Source: Fallopia convolvulus (Eukaryota; Streptophyta; Magnoliopsida; Caryophyllales; Polygonaceae). From it: a DNA stretch of 64,000 bases. How positions within the stretch are numbered: the first letter of the stretch is position 1; every line of letters begins with the position of its first letter. The stretch lies in contig OZ024734.1 in NCBI GenBank assembly GCA_964016875.1, positions 51,876,622-51,940,621 of the forward strand. Reading direction: 5' to 3'. The position numbers and the translations under genes were made by a program. Under the pieces are notes generated by a model. It did no database searches and was not told the origin of the DNA. It saw nothing but the letters and a program-made list of their open reading frames with translations. Positions 11,225 to 22,942 of the stretch are shown here, in pieces.

Positions 11225-12470
11225 GAGGGGTGGAACTTTTCAACGAGATTCTCCAACCCCAAGCGTGAAGCGAGGGGTGGACCTTTTCAACGAGATTCTC
11301 CAACCCCAAGCGGGAAGCGAGGGGTGGAACTTCTTCCAAACGAGATTCTCCAACCCCAAGAGGGAAGCGAGGGGTGGACCTTTTCAACGAGATTCTCCAA
11401 CCCCAAGTGGGAAGCGAGGGGTGGAACTTCTTCCAAACGAGATTCTCCAACTCCAAGCGGGAAGCGAGGGGTGGAACTTCTTCCAAACGAGATTCTCCAA
11501 CCCCAAGCGGGAAGCGAGGGGTGAATTTTTTTTTTTCAAACGAGATTCTCCAACCCCAAGCGGGAAGCGAGGGGTGGACCTTTTCAACGAGATTCTCCAA
11601 CCCCAAGCGGGAAGCGAGGGGTGGAACTTCTTCCATACGAGATTCTCCAACCCCAAGCGGGAAGCGAGGGGTGGGACTTCTTTCAACGATATTCTCCAAC
11701 CCCAAGCAGGAAGCGAGGGGTGGACCTCCTTTCAACGAGATTCTCCAACCCCAGGCGTGAAGCGGGGGGTGGACCTTCTCAACGAGATTCTCCAACCCCA
11801 AGCGTGAAGCGAGGGGTGGAATTTTTTTCAAACGAGATTCTCCAACCCCAAGCGGGAAGCGAGGGGTGGAATTTTTTTTTTCAAACGAGATTCTCCAACC
11901 CTAAGTGTGAAGCGAGGGGTGAAATTTTTTTTCAAACGAGATTCTCCAACCCCAAGCGGGAAGCGAGGGGTGGGACTTCTTTCAACGAGATTCTCCAACC
12001 CCAAGCAGGAAGCGAGGGGTGGACCTCCTTTCAACGAGATTCTCCAACCCCAGGCGTGAAGCGGGGGGTGGACCTTCTCAACGAGATTCTCCAACCCCAA
12101 GCGTGAAGCGAGGGGTGGAATTTTTTTTTTCAAACGAGATTCTCCAACCCCAAGCGTGAAGCGAGGGGTGGAATTTTTTTCAAACGAGATTCTCCAACCC
12201 CAAGCGGGAAGCGAGGGGTGGACCTTTTCAACGAGATTCTCCAACCCCAAGCGTGAAGCGAGGGGTGGAATTTTTTTTTTCAAACGAGATTCTCCAACCC
12301 TAAGTGTGAAGCGAGGGGTGAAATTTTTTTCAAACGAGATTCTCCAACCCCAAGCGGGAAGCGAGGGGTGGACCTTTTCAACGAGATTCTCCAACCCCAA
12401 GCGAGGGGTGGACCTTTTCAACGAGATTCTCCAACCCCAAGCGGGAAGCGAGGGGTGGAACTTTTCAGGG
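11225..12470. repeat. Minisatellite of TE1, about 25 units of 46-52 bp
   Basis: Units share the core GAGATTCTCCAACCCCAAGC followed by GGGAAGCGAGGGGTGG, separated by a variable T-rich spacer. I count about 25 occurrences of the core. Some variant blocks recur in order (around 11670-11800 and 11968-12080), a higher-order duplication. Open frames across it on both strands are a by-product of the repeat composition. It lies between pol and the antisense gene, the position where Tat-lineage elements are known to carry variable tandem repeats. Confidence 0.92.
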
Positions 12471-12540
12471 AGGGAGCGTTTTCAGAAAAGCCTGCAATCA
12501 TTTATTTACCAACTGTGAGGAACAACGGGGTTTCGAGTTT

Positions 12541-15500
12541 CTACATGTAATATTTTTTGAGTCGCGCGACGTTCCACGTTTTGCTCAGTGTGCGCCCCCC
12601 GTCGTCCCTGAGTTTGAAAGCCCCGGGCGCGACTTCTTCTCCGAGGATGTAGGGTCCTTCCCAGTTAGGGTCCAATTTCCCCCCTTCGGTGCGTCTTAGC
12701 ACGAGGTTTCCCATGGCCAAGACGCGAGGTCTGACCTTCTTGTCGTGATACGCGGCGACACGTCGCTTGTATTCTCTAGAGCGCAGGTCCGCTACCTCGC
12801 GGATTTCATCTCGGAACTGCAGTTCGACCTTGAGATTGGCCTCGTTTTCTTTTTCGTCGAAGTTGTACACCCTTGCTGATGGAATTAGGGTTTCTACGGG
12901 AACGAGGGATTCCGCCCCGTAGGTAAGAGCGAAGGGGGTCTCGCCCGTTGCGTGGCACGAGGTCGTGCGATACGTCCAGAGGACGAGTGGGAGTAATTCG
13001 GCCCAGCGGCCCTGTGCCATGCCCAGGCGCTTTTTAAGGTCTGTCAAGATGCGGGCATTAACGTTTTCTACCTGGCCATTGGATTGGGGATGAGCCACGG
13101 AGGAAAATTTGAGGTCGATGCCCAGCTCAGAGCAGAAAGTCCGAGTTTCTTCACAGTCGAATTGGGGGCCATGGTCGGTCATGCTTGTCATGGGGACACC
13201 GAAACGGCAGACGAGGTTCTTCCATAGGAATTCGCAGACCTTTGCCCCGGTGATTTTTGCCATTGCCTGTGCTTTGATCCACTTCGTGAAGTAGTCCACA
13301 ATGACCAAAATGTATTGCACTTGGCCAACAGCTTTAGGAAAAGGGCCTAAAATGTCCATTCCCCACATTGCGAATGGGCATGGCACGTGAATGCTGCGGA
13401 GAGGAGCCGTCGGGGCGTGCTGGACGTTCCCGTGTTTCTGGCATCCGACGCATTTTTGGACGTAAGCTCTTGCGTCTTGTCGGAGAGTGGGCCAGAAGTA
13501 CCCCAAATGGACGATTTTGTGTGCCAAAGACCTCCACCCCGGGTGTCCTCCACAAACTCCCTCGTGGGCCTCGTAGAGGATGTGGTCCGTGGTCTCGGGC
13601 GGTATGCACAGCAGGTTGGGTTCAGCGTAGCCCCGACGATAAAGCTGGTCGCCGATGACGCAGTAGCGGGCAGCTTGCATTTTTAGTTTTTTGGCCAGCG
13701 CGGGGTCCTCTGGGAGGATGTCGCTTTGTATGTACCTCGTTACCGGGAACCTCCAGTCCTCGGTCCTTATGGACATGACCTCGCTATCGACGCTTCGTGA
13801 GAGCTTTCTCCCCACCATTACGCGGTTCCCCACATCCAAGGGAAGCGCGGAGCCTAACCTGGCGAGGGCATCCGCCTTTGTGTTTGAGGTCCGCTGGATT
13901 GACTCCACCGCGAAGGTCTCTAGCCATGAAACCAAGGCCTTGATTTTTGCTCGGTAGGCGGGCAGAAAACCTGTCCTGGTGTCGTATTGGCCGTTGAGTT
14001 GTCGTGCCACCAATTCGGAATCTGTGTAGACCCTGATTTTGCGGGCTCCGTTAAGTAGCGCCATCTCGATCCCGACGATCATGGCCTCATACTCGGCGTC
14101 GTTGTTGGTGGCATCAAAGGCGAAGTTGAGAGCATACTCCGTCTCGATTGAGGGGCCAGCGAGGAACACCCCGGCTCCGCCACCGGCGTCACATCGTGAG
14201 CCATCTACGAACACTTTCCATTCGTCCGAGCTTGTGTCTATCTCGGGTAAGGTGACCTCCACCATAAAGTCGGCGAGGGCTTGTCCCTTCATCGCGGTTC
14301 TCGGAAGATAATTGATGCCGAACTCGGAGATCTCGACGGCCCACTTGGTCATATGTCCGGAGAGAGCGGGCTGATGCAGAATTTGACGAAGTGGGAGGTC
14401 CGAGAGAACCTGGATGGGATGTGCGTGCAAGTATGGGCGTAGGCGCCTTGCGGCGGTCACTACAGCCAGCGCCATCTTCTCTGTCGGGGAGTATCTCTGC
14501 TCCGCAGGCTGGAGCACGCGACTCACAAAGTATACCGAGTGCATGGCCTCTCTTGTGAGCACCGCGCTGACGGTCTCGGGACTCACCGCCACATATAGTT
14601 GCAAGTCTTCGCCCGCATGTGGAGGTGACAAGGTGGGGAGCTTGGTGAGGAAGATCTTTAACTCGGAAAAGGCCGTCTCCAGTCTCTCGTCCCAGACGAA
14701 CTTGTCATTCTTTTTGAGGGCGGCAAAGAATGGGAGGGACTTGTCTGCCAGGCGGGAGCAAAACCGCCCCAAGTAATTTACAACGCCGTTGAGTTTTTGT
14801 ACCTCGGTACGAGATCGGGGAGACCTCAATGCGAGGATAGATTCTATTTTGGCGGGGTTGACGTCGATCCCGCGTTCGCTGATCATGAATCCCAAAACCT
14901 TGTGCCCGGCAGTCGAATCTACAAGTGCATCGATCGAGGGCAGAGGGTAGCTGTCTTTGGGGCATGCCTTGTTGAGGTCCTTGAAGTCTACACACATCCG
15001 CCACTTGCCGCTGGCCTTTATGACCAACACGACATTGGACAGGCATTTTGGATACTGGACTTCGCGTATGAAATCTGCGGCCAGCAGCTTGGCCACCTCT
15101 TCATTTGCGGCGGTTGCCCTTTCTTCGTTCATTTTTCTTCGACGCTGCACCACAGGACGAATGGCGACGCCGATGTTCAAGGAGTGCTAGGCCAGGGTCC
15201 GAGGCACACCTCGGAGATCTTTTGCAGTCCAGGCGAACACGTCGCGGGACCCAGCAAGCAGGGCCTCCAGTGATGCTGTTGCATCCCCAGTGAGGCAACC
15301 CCCGAGGTAGATCTTTTCTGATTTGTTTTCGAAGGGGGTAATCACCCTTCTTTCTGTCTCGGGAGTGGGTATTGTGAAATCCCGGACCTCGAGGTCTGCT
15401 TCACCCGAAGTCTCTACCATGAACAAAGAACATTTTTGCTTAGCCGAGGTCATGTAGCAGACGCGGCCCTCTTCTTGGTTGCCCTTCACTTCTCCGACAC

Positions 15501-17277
15501 CTACGCTGGTGGGGAACTTCATTTTCAGGTGGTAGATGGAGACCACCGCCTGGAATTTCATCAAGGAGACTCTCCCGATGATTGCATTGTAGGCCGAGGG
15601 CAGGTGCACCACCGTAAACTCTATTACCTCGGTTCTCGTTGTCGAGCCAGTACCGAGGGTCATCCACAGGTCTATGAGACCAGCGACATCGACCTCGTTT
15701 GCCGAGAAGGAGGTGAGCTTCCCAGCGTAGGGCCTCAAGGATGTCGCGGAGATCCCTAGCTGTTCGAAAGCGCCAAAATACATGATGTCCACGGAGGAAC
15801 CCGTGTCTACCAGTATTCGCTTCACTATCTTCGAGCCCAATTGAGCGTGTATCACCAGGGGGTCGGAGTGGGGCATATGGAGTCCTTCGGCGTCTTCTGT
15901 CGTGAAGGCCATACCCATGTGGGACCGTGAGGTTTGTGTCACGCTGTATACCGAGGGCTCATGGTGACTTGCCCTCGCGTATCTTTTTCTTTCTGCCTGG
16001 CTCGAACCCGCCAGCGAGGGTCCACCCGAGATGGTGTTGATGTACCCATCGGGCGTCGCGGCTTGTCCGGAGCGCGACTGCCTCGCCGGAGCTTGTTGCT
16101 CTGTGTTGCTTGGTCGGGACCGGGTTGGTTCCTGCTGCACGAGGTTGGCCCCTGACGCGGGGTTGGTGCGCTTTTTCTCGTTTGGGTTGTAGGCGGGGCC
16201 ACCTTTGCCTCTGTAACCTCGTGGCTTCCCGCCGAAGCAGCTCCAACCTCCACCGCCACGGTTGTCGTAGCGGTTGTTGTTTCTATTGTCGTTGTTGCCT
16301 CTGTTATTGTTGTTGCTTTTTTTGTTGTTGTTGCTTTTGTAATCGGCACGCCGGTCGTGAGTTTGCGTCATGTACGCGTCCCTCGCGGCCGGCGCAACCA
16401 CTTTAGCTTTTCCCTTAGCCTCGGTCACGATTTCTTTGTCGGTCCTCGGTCGAGAGCTCTGGCTGGCAGCGTCCTCGGCGTAGACCTGTGTCGTGATCCG
16501 AGCACACAGGCTCTCATATGTGGTCGGATTTTTGAGAAAAATGCGACATTTGAAATCCCCCTGGCGAAGGTTGCCCATGAGGATGTCGCGTACCGAGGCC
16601 TCGTCGATTTGCGCGATCTCAGCGACCGCGGTGGTGAACCTTGTAAAAAAGGTACCCAACTTCTCGTTCCCCCCCTGCTCAATGCCACGGAGATCGCGCA
16701 TGTTCTTCTTGCGCTTTCTTGAGCCGTTGAAGTGCCCGACGAAGGACTCGCATAGCTGGGAAAACGAGGCTATCGACTCGACCTTAAGGCTGGTGAACCA
16801 CGTCATTGTCGCCTTGTCCAGAGTGGTCGGAAAGATTCGACAGAAAATGGCGTCATTGTAAGAGTTGACGTTCATCTGGACGGCGTAGTGTTTTATGTGG
16901 TCTTCGGGGTCGGCCGTGCCGTCTTAAAGTCCCATTTGCGGCCAATGGAAACCTTTGGGCATGTGTGCCTCTTGGATCTCGGGCACGAAGGAATTCTTGT
17001 ATCCACTCTCGACGGATGGGCGAGCAGACTTCGACTTTGACCTTGCCAGAGGGCGTGGCGCGCTTGCCGCTGTTTCGGAAAACTCCATGTCACGCCTTTC
17101 TGCACGTCGCGAACGGGATCGCGAGATCTGCATCGGATCTCGGGAGGGTCTCTCCGTGGTGGATCCGTTCGTGGGCGCCTCCTGCCCCGGCATATAGCCC
17201 GGGACATACGCGGGCACGTATTCGGAGTGAGGTTGCCCCTGGGAGGGGATCGGGACATATGGGGGAGCTTGGCCCTG
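12541..17277 (-). pseudogene. TE1 gag-pol polyprotein, disrupted
   Basis: One reading frame on the minus strand carries gag (17277 to about 16100, Asn/Gly/Arg-rich toward its end), a retropepsin (LVDTGSSVDIMYFG), an RT N-terminal part (CVDFKDLNKACPKDSYPLP), RNase H, a second RNase H (VFVDGSRCDAGGGAG...TDSELVARQLNGQ) and an integrase (zinc-binding HHCC region, then MDILGPF, DHGPQF and NGQVENVN supplying the DDE residues). Two in-frame stops are visible: TAA at 16924-16926 and TAG at 15184-15186. The RT lacks its central part: STAGHKVLGFM jumps directly to the C-terminal RT motif, so the YxDD active site is gone although the frame is kept. The first part of gag is truncated at 17277. The product would not be functional. 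Confidence 0.88.
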
Positions 17278-18456
17278 TTAGTTATTAATATATATTTAAT
17301 TAATTAAGATAGAATATTTAGTTACTTTAATTTACAAAATATCCTACCTTCTTAATTCTTGAAAATATGGTTAAAAATATAAAATTGTTTCCTTCTATAT
17401 TTTAATGAAATTCTTGAAAATTTGAAAATTTGTGATATTTTAATAACTTTTTAGCAAATGTAATTTTATAAAAGTGAAGATATGGTTAAAACTATAAAAT
17501 CGTTTCCTTCCATATTTTAATGATTTTTTAATCAAACGTATTTTTATAAAAATGAAGATTTTGGTTCAAACTATAAAATCTTTTGCTATGGAAATATTTT
17601 TATCTTTGGAGATAAATTATAGAAATATTTTATTCCTAAACAATCATTAGAATTATACAAAATTATATAATATCTATCAAAAAATATTTTTACCAATAAC
17701 GATAATTTATACTAGAATTACCAATAATGATGATTTATGTATAAAAATATGTGATTTGAACCAAATATTTTTATTGATCAAACCTTTTCAATCAATTTTC
17801 CAAACTATTTTTTATTATATAAGAGATTTAGTTATTTAGTCACCTCTTTTCTATTGAGAAAAAGAATTTGTGTATAATACTGGATATATATTTGTGGAAG
17901 ATGAATGTATTAAATCTGTATGTAAATTATTTATTTTTCATATAAACTGTAATTAAAAATTTTGAAAAAATCCGCGCAAGGCGCGGGAAACTACACTACT
18001 TTTAAAACTGTTAAAAATATACTCGTAGTTTTTAGAGGGAAAGTAGTTTTGGGGGGAAAATAGAACAAGGCCTAATGCACATCGGAAAGTGTTAGGACTG
18101 GCATATAATTAATTTTTAGTTTCATATTTCATATAGATTGAAAATGATAACTTATTGTATTATTTTGATGATGAAAATTTTAATTTAAAAAGTTCAAAGT
18201 TTGTTTTCTTTTTGGTGGAAAAGTTCTAAGTTTATAAATTCTAGGGAAATTCCGCGTGGTGACCCCGAAATTTTGCAAATTCCGCGTGGTACACAAAGTT
18301 TTTCGGAATTCCGCATGGTGACCTCGAGGTTTTGCAAATTTTGTACGATAGCCTCGAACTATTATAAAAGCTAAAAGTATTTAAAATTTAGCCCTATTTT
18401 CTTACTTAATTGCATAAAATCACCTTTACTTTATATTTTTTTATAAAAACTACCTA
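17278..18456. repeat. Flank duplication, right copy (A2)
   Basis: Repeats 4736-5908, including the Hel-2 3' hairpin (17972-17986), and continues without the gypsy insertion into the complete MULE. The junction with the truncated gag at 17277/17278 has no LTR and no target-site duplication. Confidence 0.92.
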
Positions 18457-19344
18457 ATTTTTAGTTTTAGAAAAAAATGTAAAGAAAAATAATATTAAGA
18501 AATAAATAATAGCACTACATATTATTATTTAAAAAAATCACCCCGTTTTTTTAGTAATCAACCTTTTAGAATTTCTATCACCATTTTTATATTATCAAAA
18601 GCCCATTCAATTTTATAAAAAAAAATCAACCCTTTCAAACATGGCTAGGACTTAAATTTGATTTTTTTAATTATAAATGGGATATTCATAAATATATTTT
18701 TTTTAGAAAAATGAGATTGTTTTTGAGATTAGAAATACAAAACAATAATTAGAAGAAATAAATTTACACTCAAAAGTAAATTCATCGATATAAAAATAGA
18801 TAAATAAGAAAAAGAGGAATAAATAGATAAATAAGAAATAAAATAATATATTATATAAAAATAATTTTATAAATATTTAATTGTAAATTTGATTTTATAA
18901 ACTATTTTGCATATAATTAGAAAAAGAGGAATTTAATAGAAGAGAAATTAAATAGTATGTATGAAAATGTTGATAGAAATTGGATATAGAAAATGGTGAT
19001 AGAAATTCTAAACGGTTGATTTAAAAAACAATGAAAACGTGGTGATTTTTTTAAATAATAATATGTAGTGTCATTATTTATTTGTAAATTTTAAGTTTTT
19101 TATTTTTATTTATAAAAGTAATAAAATTAGGTAGTTTTTATAAAAATAATTAAATTAAAGGTGATTTTATGCAATTAAGTAAGAAAATAGGGCTAAATTT
19201 TAAATACTTTTAGCTTTTATAATAATTGGAGGCTAGCTACCACACGGAATTTGCAAAACCTCGAGGTCACCATGCAGAATTCCGAAAAACATTGTGTACC
19301 ACGCGGAATTTGCAAAACTTCAGGATCACCGCGCAGAATTTCCC
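18244..19344. mobile_element. Complete non-autonomous MULE with long terminal inverted repeats
   Basis: The 1,101-bp element begins GGGAAATTCCGCGTGG and ends with its diverged inverse (GCGCAGAATTTCCC). The inverted repeats extend for roughly 300 bp each. It is flanked by identical 9-bp direct repeats, TAAATTCTA, at 18235-18243 and 19345-19353, the target duplication size typical of Mutator-like elements. The interior has no transposase. Confidence 0.93.
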
Positions 19345-19353
19345 TAAATTCTA

Positions 19354-20390
19354 TGTAATTGGGATATGCATTCTCCATTTTTGTTACTAGTGGATGCCCC
19401 ATACTATGCATAAGAAAAAATCAAGTCCATGTGCAAAGCAAGAATAAAGCAAGTGCAAAACATAAAAAAAAATATATTGCCATTATCATTCATGTAAGAC
19501 AGTAATCTACAAAGCTACATTTTATTTACATATATATATATATATGATCTTCATCTTGCAAGTTTGTGACTACTAAATGATAATAATAATTGCTCCTTTC
19601 ATGGCCTAAATTAGGAAGAGCATCAAGACCCATAAGCTTAATAGTTGTGTAGATTCCAAACCTTTGGACAAGTTTTCAACTATGAGCATCTTTATGGGCA
19701 TTCCTTCATATCTTTTGTTTGAATAGGATCTTGTTATTTGAAAACTATCTACACTAAAGATGAGTATGGGTCGGTTCAAACCGAAATTTTAAGCTGAACT
19801 AAACCGAAATCGATCTTATTCAGTTCGGTTTTCGGTGTAAGAATTTTCTAGAATTCGGTTTCGGTTCAGTTTAATTCGATTTCGGTTAAATTTCGGTTTA
19901 GTTTGAATTTTCCAAAGAATAACAATTCGGTTCAATTTTAGATTAATATAGATTGAACAAACTCTAAGTATCATGATGTTTAAATTTAAGTTGAACACAT
20001 GGAAAGAAAAATGGTGGAACAGAGAATTCGATCTTTCTTATTTTTTTTGGCAAGTATAACATGTTACATGAGTAATCTTTTTTAATGCGTACCTAGCACC
20101 AAAATCTTGACTTCTCTAATAATTTCCCGTGACTATAATCCATGAGCCATAAATTCAACTACCAACACCTTCACCGCCCGCCACGAATGATGGTTTCTTT
20201 TTCTCGTTTTGTTACTTCCTCCATTTCATTATACTTATCTTTCTATCAATTTACACACTATTTAAAAAATCTAATATATCATCATTTATTATTTTACTTT
20301 TCTACGTTATCACTACTAATAATTTATTATTAATTACAAAGGTAAAAATGTAAGGCGGAAACCAAAATAACTAAGAAAATATATATTATG
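19354..20390. other. Intergenic, with a degenerate CGGTT-rich MITE fragment
   Basis: No gene was recognised. About 19755-19955 is dense in TTCGGTTT motifs and begins GAGTATGGGTCGGTTCAAACC, matching the end of the hAT-like MITE at 34007-34288, but its other end is not recognisable. Confidence 0.5.
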
Positions 20391-20691
20391 AGAGTTTGGT
20401 TCAAATGAAACAAACTCTTATCCTAAAACGAACTCTTATTCTAAAACGAATGCACTTTTCATAGTTAGTAATGCACTTTTCATATAAAAGTGTATTGAAA
20501 AATACAAAAAGTGCATTACGAAAAAGTGTACTAAAAAAATTTGAAAAGTGCACTAAAAAGTACGAAAAGTACAAATGCGAAAAAGTGCACTCTAAAGTAT
20601 GAAAAGTGCACTACTAACTACAAAAAGTGCATTCGTTTTAGGATAAGAGTTCGTTTTAGGATAAGAGTTTGTTTCATTTGAACCAAACTCT
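20391..20691. mobile_element. MITE with about 70-bp inverted repeats
   Basis: The termini AGAGTTTGGTTCAAATGAAA and its inverse form long inverted repeats, each containing CTTATCCTAAAACGA. Flanks share ATATTATG (8 bp, up to 10 depending on where the end is drawn), consistent with an hAT-like or Mutator-like MITE. A diverged fragment with the same end occurs near 33050-33125. It lies about 300 bp upstream of the PR-10 gene. Confidence 0.85.
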
Positions 20692-20900
20692 ATATTATGA
20701 AATAAAAAATCAAGATTAAAAAGACAAAAAGTTGGATATTAAAAGTTGAAAGATTAAATTGAGTACGTGATTTGGCTTAATATTATTATATTGGTGTAGA
20801 TCGACATTTCAAACCCGACGGCCATCTAGAAACGCACCAAGGACAATAATATTATATTGGTACAAAACTTTGTTACAGAACAGCTTGTTACGTACCTCAT

Positions 20901-20908
20901 TATAAATA
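20901..20908 (+). promoter_or_regulatory. TATA box of the PR-10 gene
   Basis: TATAAATA lies 95 bp before the PR-10 start codon. A transcript start near 20930 would give a leader of about 65 nt, rich in A and C, as is common in plant genes. Confidence 0.75.
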
Positions 20909-20995
20909 GCGGGGAGTACGTTGCTTGCATAATCCACACAACTCACTCATCTTCTCTCCTCAAATCAATCAAAACAATCAAGAAAAGAGTCAGCA

Positions 20996-21478
20996 ATGGC
21001 GGTGAAGACATACACCCACGAGTTCGAGTGCTCGGCCTCAGCCGCCCGCGTCTTCAAAGCGGCGTGCCTCGACTCCCACAACTTCATCCCAAAGGCGCTG
21101 CCCCACGTCGTCAAGAGCATCGAGTTCGTGCAAGGCGACTGCGTCGCTCCCGGCAGCGTCAAGCGCGTCACGTACGTCTCGGAGGGCGCGTCCAAGTTCG
21201 TGAAGCATAGGGTGGACGAGGTCGACGCGGAGAAGTTTTACTACAAGTACACAACCACCGAGGGGGACATCCTCGGGGAGAAGCTCGAGTGCATAGTCGT
21301 CGAGGAGAAGATCGAGGCGAAGGGCAGCGGGTGTGTGGTTAAGATGACCAGCCATTTCCATACGAAGGGAGAGGCCGAGCTCGACGAGGAGAAGCTGAAG
21401 ATGGGGAAGGAGAAGATCAGTTCGACGTTTAAGGCTGTTGATGAGTACCTGCAAGCCAACCCTGAGCTCTATGCTTAG
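20996..21478 (+). CDS. PR-10 / Bet v 1 family protein
   Basis: An uninterrupted 160-codon frame starts MAVKTYTHEFECSASAARVF and ends ANPELYA, the expected size and start/end pattern of PR-10 proteins related to potato STH-2 and birch Bet v 1. These are small cytosolic proteins with a large hydrophobic pocket that binds ligands such as flavonoids, cytokinins or sterols; many are induced by pathogens and some are allergens. The glycine-rich loop (normally GxGGxGxxK) is degenerate here: VQGDCVAPGSVKRV. The central KFVKHRVDEVD and the C-terminal helix are recognisable. Many PR-10 genes have one intron near codon 62; this one has none. The coding region is GC-rich at third positions, unlike its AT-rich surroundings. 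The exact ligand and role cannot be read from sequence. Confidence 0.92.
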   Translation: MAVKTYTHEFECSASAARVFKAACLDSHNFIPKALPHVVKSIEFVQGDCVAPGSVKRVTYVSEGASKFVKHRVDEVDAEKFYYKYTTTEGDILGEKLECIVVEEKIEAKGSGCVVKMTSHFHTKGEAELDEEKLKMGKEKISSTFKAVDEYLQANPELYA

Positions 21479-22375
21479 GTTCATCTATATATACAAGGCT
21501 ATACTATAATGGAGTGTTGTTTGGTTTTGTGTGTTTGAAGCTTTGAGTTTGTACGCTCAAGAAGTAATCTTTTGATGTTTTGAGTGCTTGAATAATTTTC
21601 CCGATTGATGTTTTTGGAATAATATATACACACTTTATAGCAACCATGCCTTGAACTAGCATTAATTCTCGTTCTAAACTGATTAAGAATGATCCTTTAA
21701 AGTTGAACCACCTGCCTTGCACTAGCAGTAAGCTTTGAATTCTCTTTCTACTGTTAATGATCGTATGAACTTGCTACAGCAATGGCCTAATAATCAGGTG
21801 CAATTAGGAGTGAAATCTAAAAGATACCATAAGTAGCAAACTATGGTACGTAGTTTAATTTCTATGAATGATGCTTTGTGGTAACAAAAGCTTAATGGTT
21901 GCATTTACTTGCATACTCCATGAGATGAAAGTTTTGCCCTATGGCACAAACTGGGAGGCGGGAGCAAGACACATGTAAAAACTTGTTGCTAGAAGTTGAT
22001 ATCACGTTTCAGAGCACGTTGGGTAAGTCACAGATCAACTATTTTGTGGTTAGAAGGTAGGGAGGAGGGAGGAGGGAGGAGGATGTGAGGATTGTAAGCC
22101 TTCAAACTGAATTACCTTACAATCTTTGCATCCTCCTTTGTAATTCAGTGTTGTGTCGCCAAACATTCAACCAAATTTCAACTTGGAGGAGGTCAAAATA
22201 AAAGAATCAAAACCAAATTGATAATGTCTAATTTATTCATATTTTAGGAGTCTAGTTGTATATTTGTTTAGATCATTTTCGTGCATATTTTATATATATT
22301 TTATTTTATTATGCTTTTGGAATCTACACATGTGTTTTTATATATTTCAGGTACTTTTCGGATAATTTGGAGATA
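21479..22375. other. PR-10 3' region and intergenic DNA
   Basis: The first 150 bp serve as the PR-10 3' UTR (AATAAT-type signals near 21590-21620). Beyond this is a short purine repeat (GGAGGAGGGAGG, about 22060-22085). No gene was recognised. Confidence 0.5.
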
Positions 22376-22823
22376 TCATAACTATAACCTAAAGCGGAGG
22401 TTAAAAAAATTATTAAACGACACATGTCACTTTTAGATTTGACAACACCACCTCTTTTTTTAAAACTAATCTTTGGCAAAATAACCATTAATTTTAGTTT
22501 ATAAATATAAATTATTATCCATGTTTTTAGAATATATGATAGAAAATCTCATTATTAAACAATCTTTTATTTTTTGATATGATAGATAAGGATATCATTT
22601 TTTATGCTATCATACAAATACTAGAATATTTATTTTATTTTTTAGTTTATAAATATAAGTTATTATCCATGTTATTAGAATATAAGATAGAAAATTTCAT
22701 TATTAAACTATTTTTCTAAGAAAAATAAATTTATTCATAATACAAAAATTTCTACTCATGAACTATTTATTTATTTCATTTATATTTAATAAAACCCGTA
22801 CAAGGTACGGGTTCTTACACTAG
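22376..22823 (+). mobile_element. Short Helitron, second family (Hel-4)
   Basis: Begins TCATAACTATAACC after A (22375) and ends CTAG (22820-22823) before T. A perfect 8-bp stem hairpin, ACCCGTAC-AAG-GTACGGGT (22794-22812), sits 7 bp before the end. It is 448 bp, non-coding. The hairpin and end resemble those of Hel-2 at 5422-5449. Confidence 0.85.
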
Positions 22824-22942
22824 TTTGAAGACTATTTTAGAGTTGGCAGAAATTGAGTCGAGCCTTAAATATTGGGCCTGGATAATTTCGGATTTGGGCC
22901 AGATTGATCTACTCTGATTATTTGGCAAGGAATACTGATGGG

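Larger units (their letters stand above)
5909..17277 (-). mobile_element. Truncated Ty3/gypsy retrotransposon, Tat-like lineage (TE1)
   Basis: On the minus strand the order is gag, protease, reverse transcriptase relic, RNase H, second RNase H, integrase, minisatellite, antisense gene and one LTR (5909-6934). The 5' LTR, primer-binding site and first part of gag are missing; the right edge (17277) abuts the second copy of the host flank. The second RNase H domain, an antisense ORF and a tandem repeat between pol and the 3' LTR are traits known from Tat-lineage elements. In-frame stops and an internal RT deletion make it non-autonomous. A second member starts at 60880. Confidence 0.9.

Noticed and set aside
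10698..12421. Long open frames on both strands across the minisatellite (up to 377 codons)
   Set aside because: The repeat unit happens to lack stops in several frames, giving repetitive Pro/Leu/Gly/Trp text. There is no start context, no family similarity, and the frames run opposite to each other.
15436..16861. Plus-strand open frames opposite gag
   Set aside because: They are shadows of the GC-rich gag frame on the minus strand and have no recognisable domain.
20965..21195. Functional clustering of PR-10, GGCT and SAHH-like genes
   Set aside because: They are separated by kilobases of transposons, lie on different strands and share no regulatory motif that I can see; there is no support for a biosynthetic cluster.
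21038..21484. 148-codon minus-strand frame over the PR-10 gene
   Set aside because: It is the complement of a GC-rich third-position coding region; the plus-strand frame has clear family identity and promoter.
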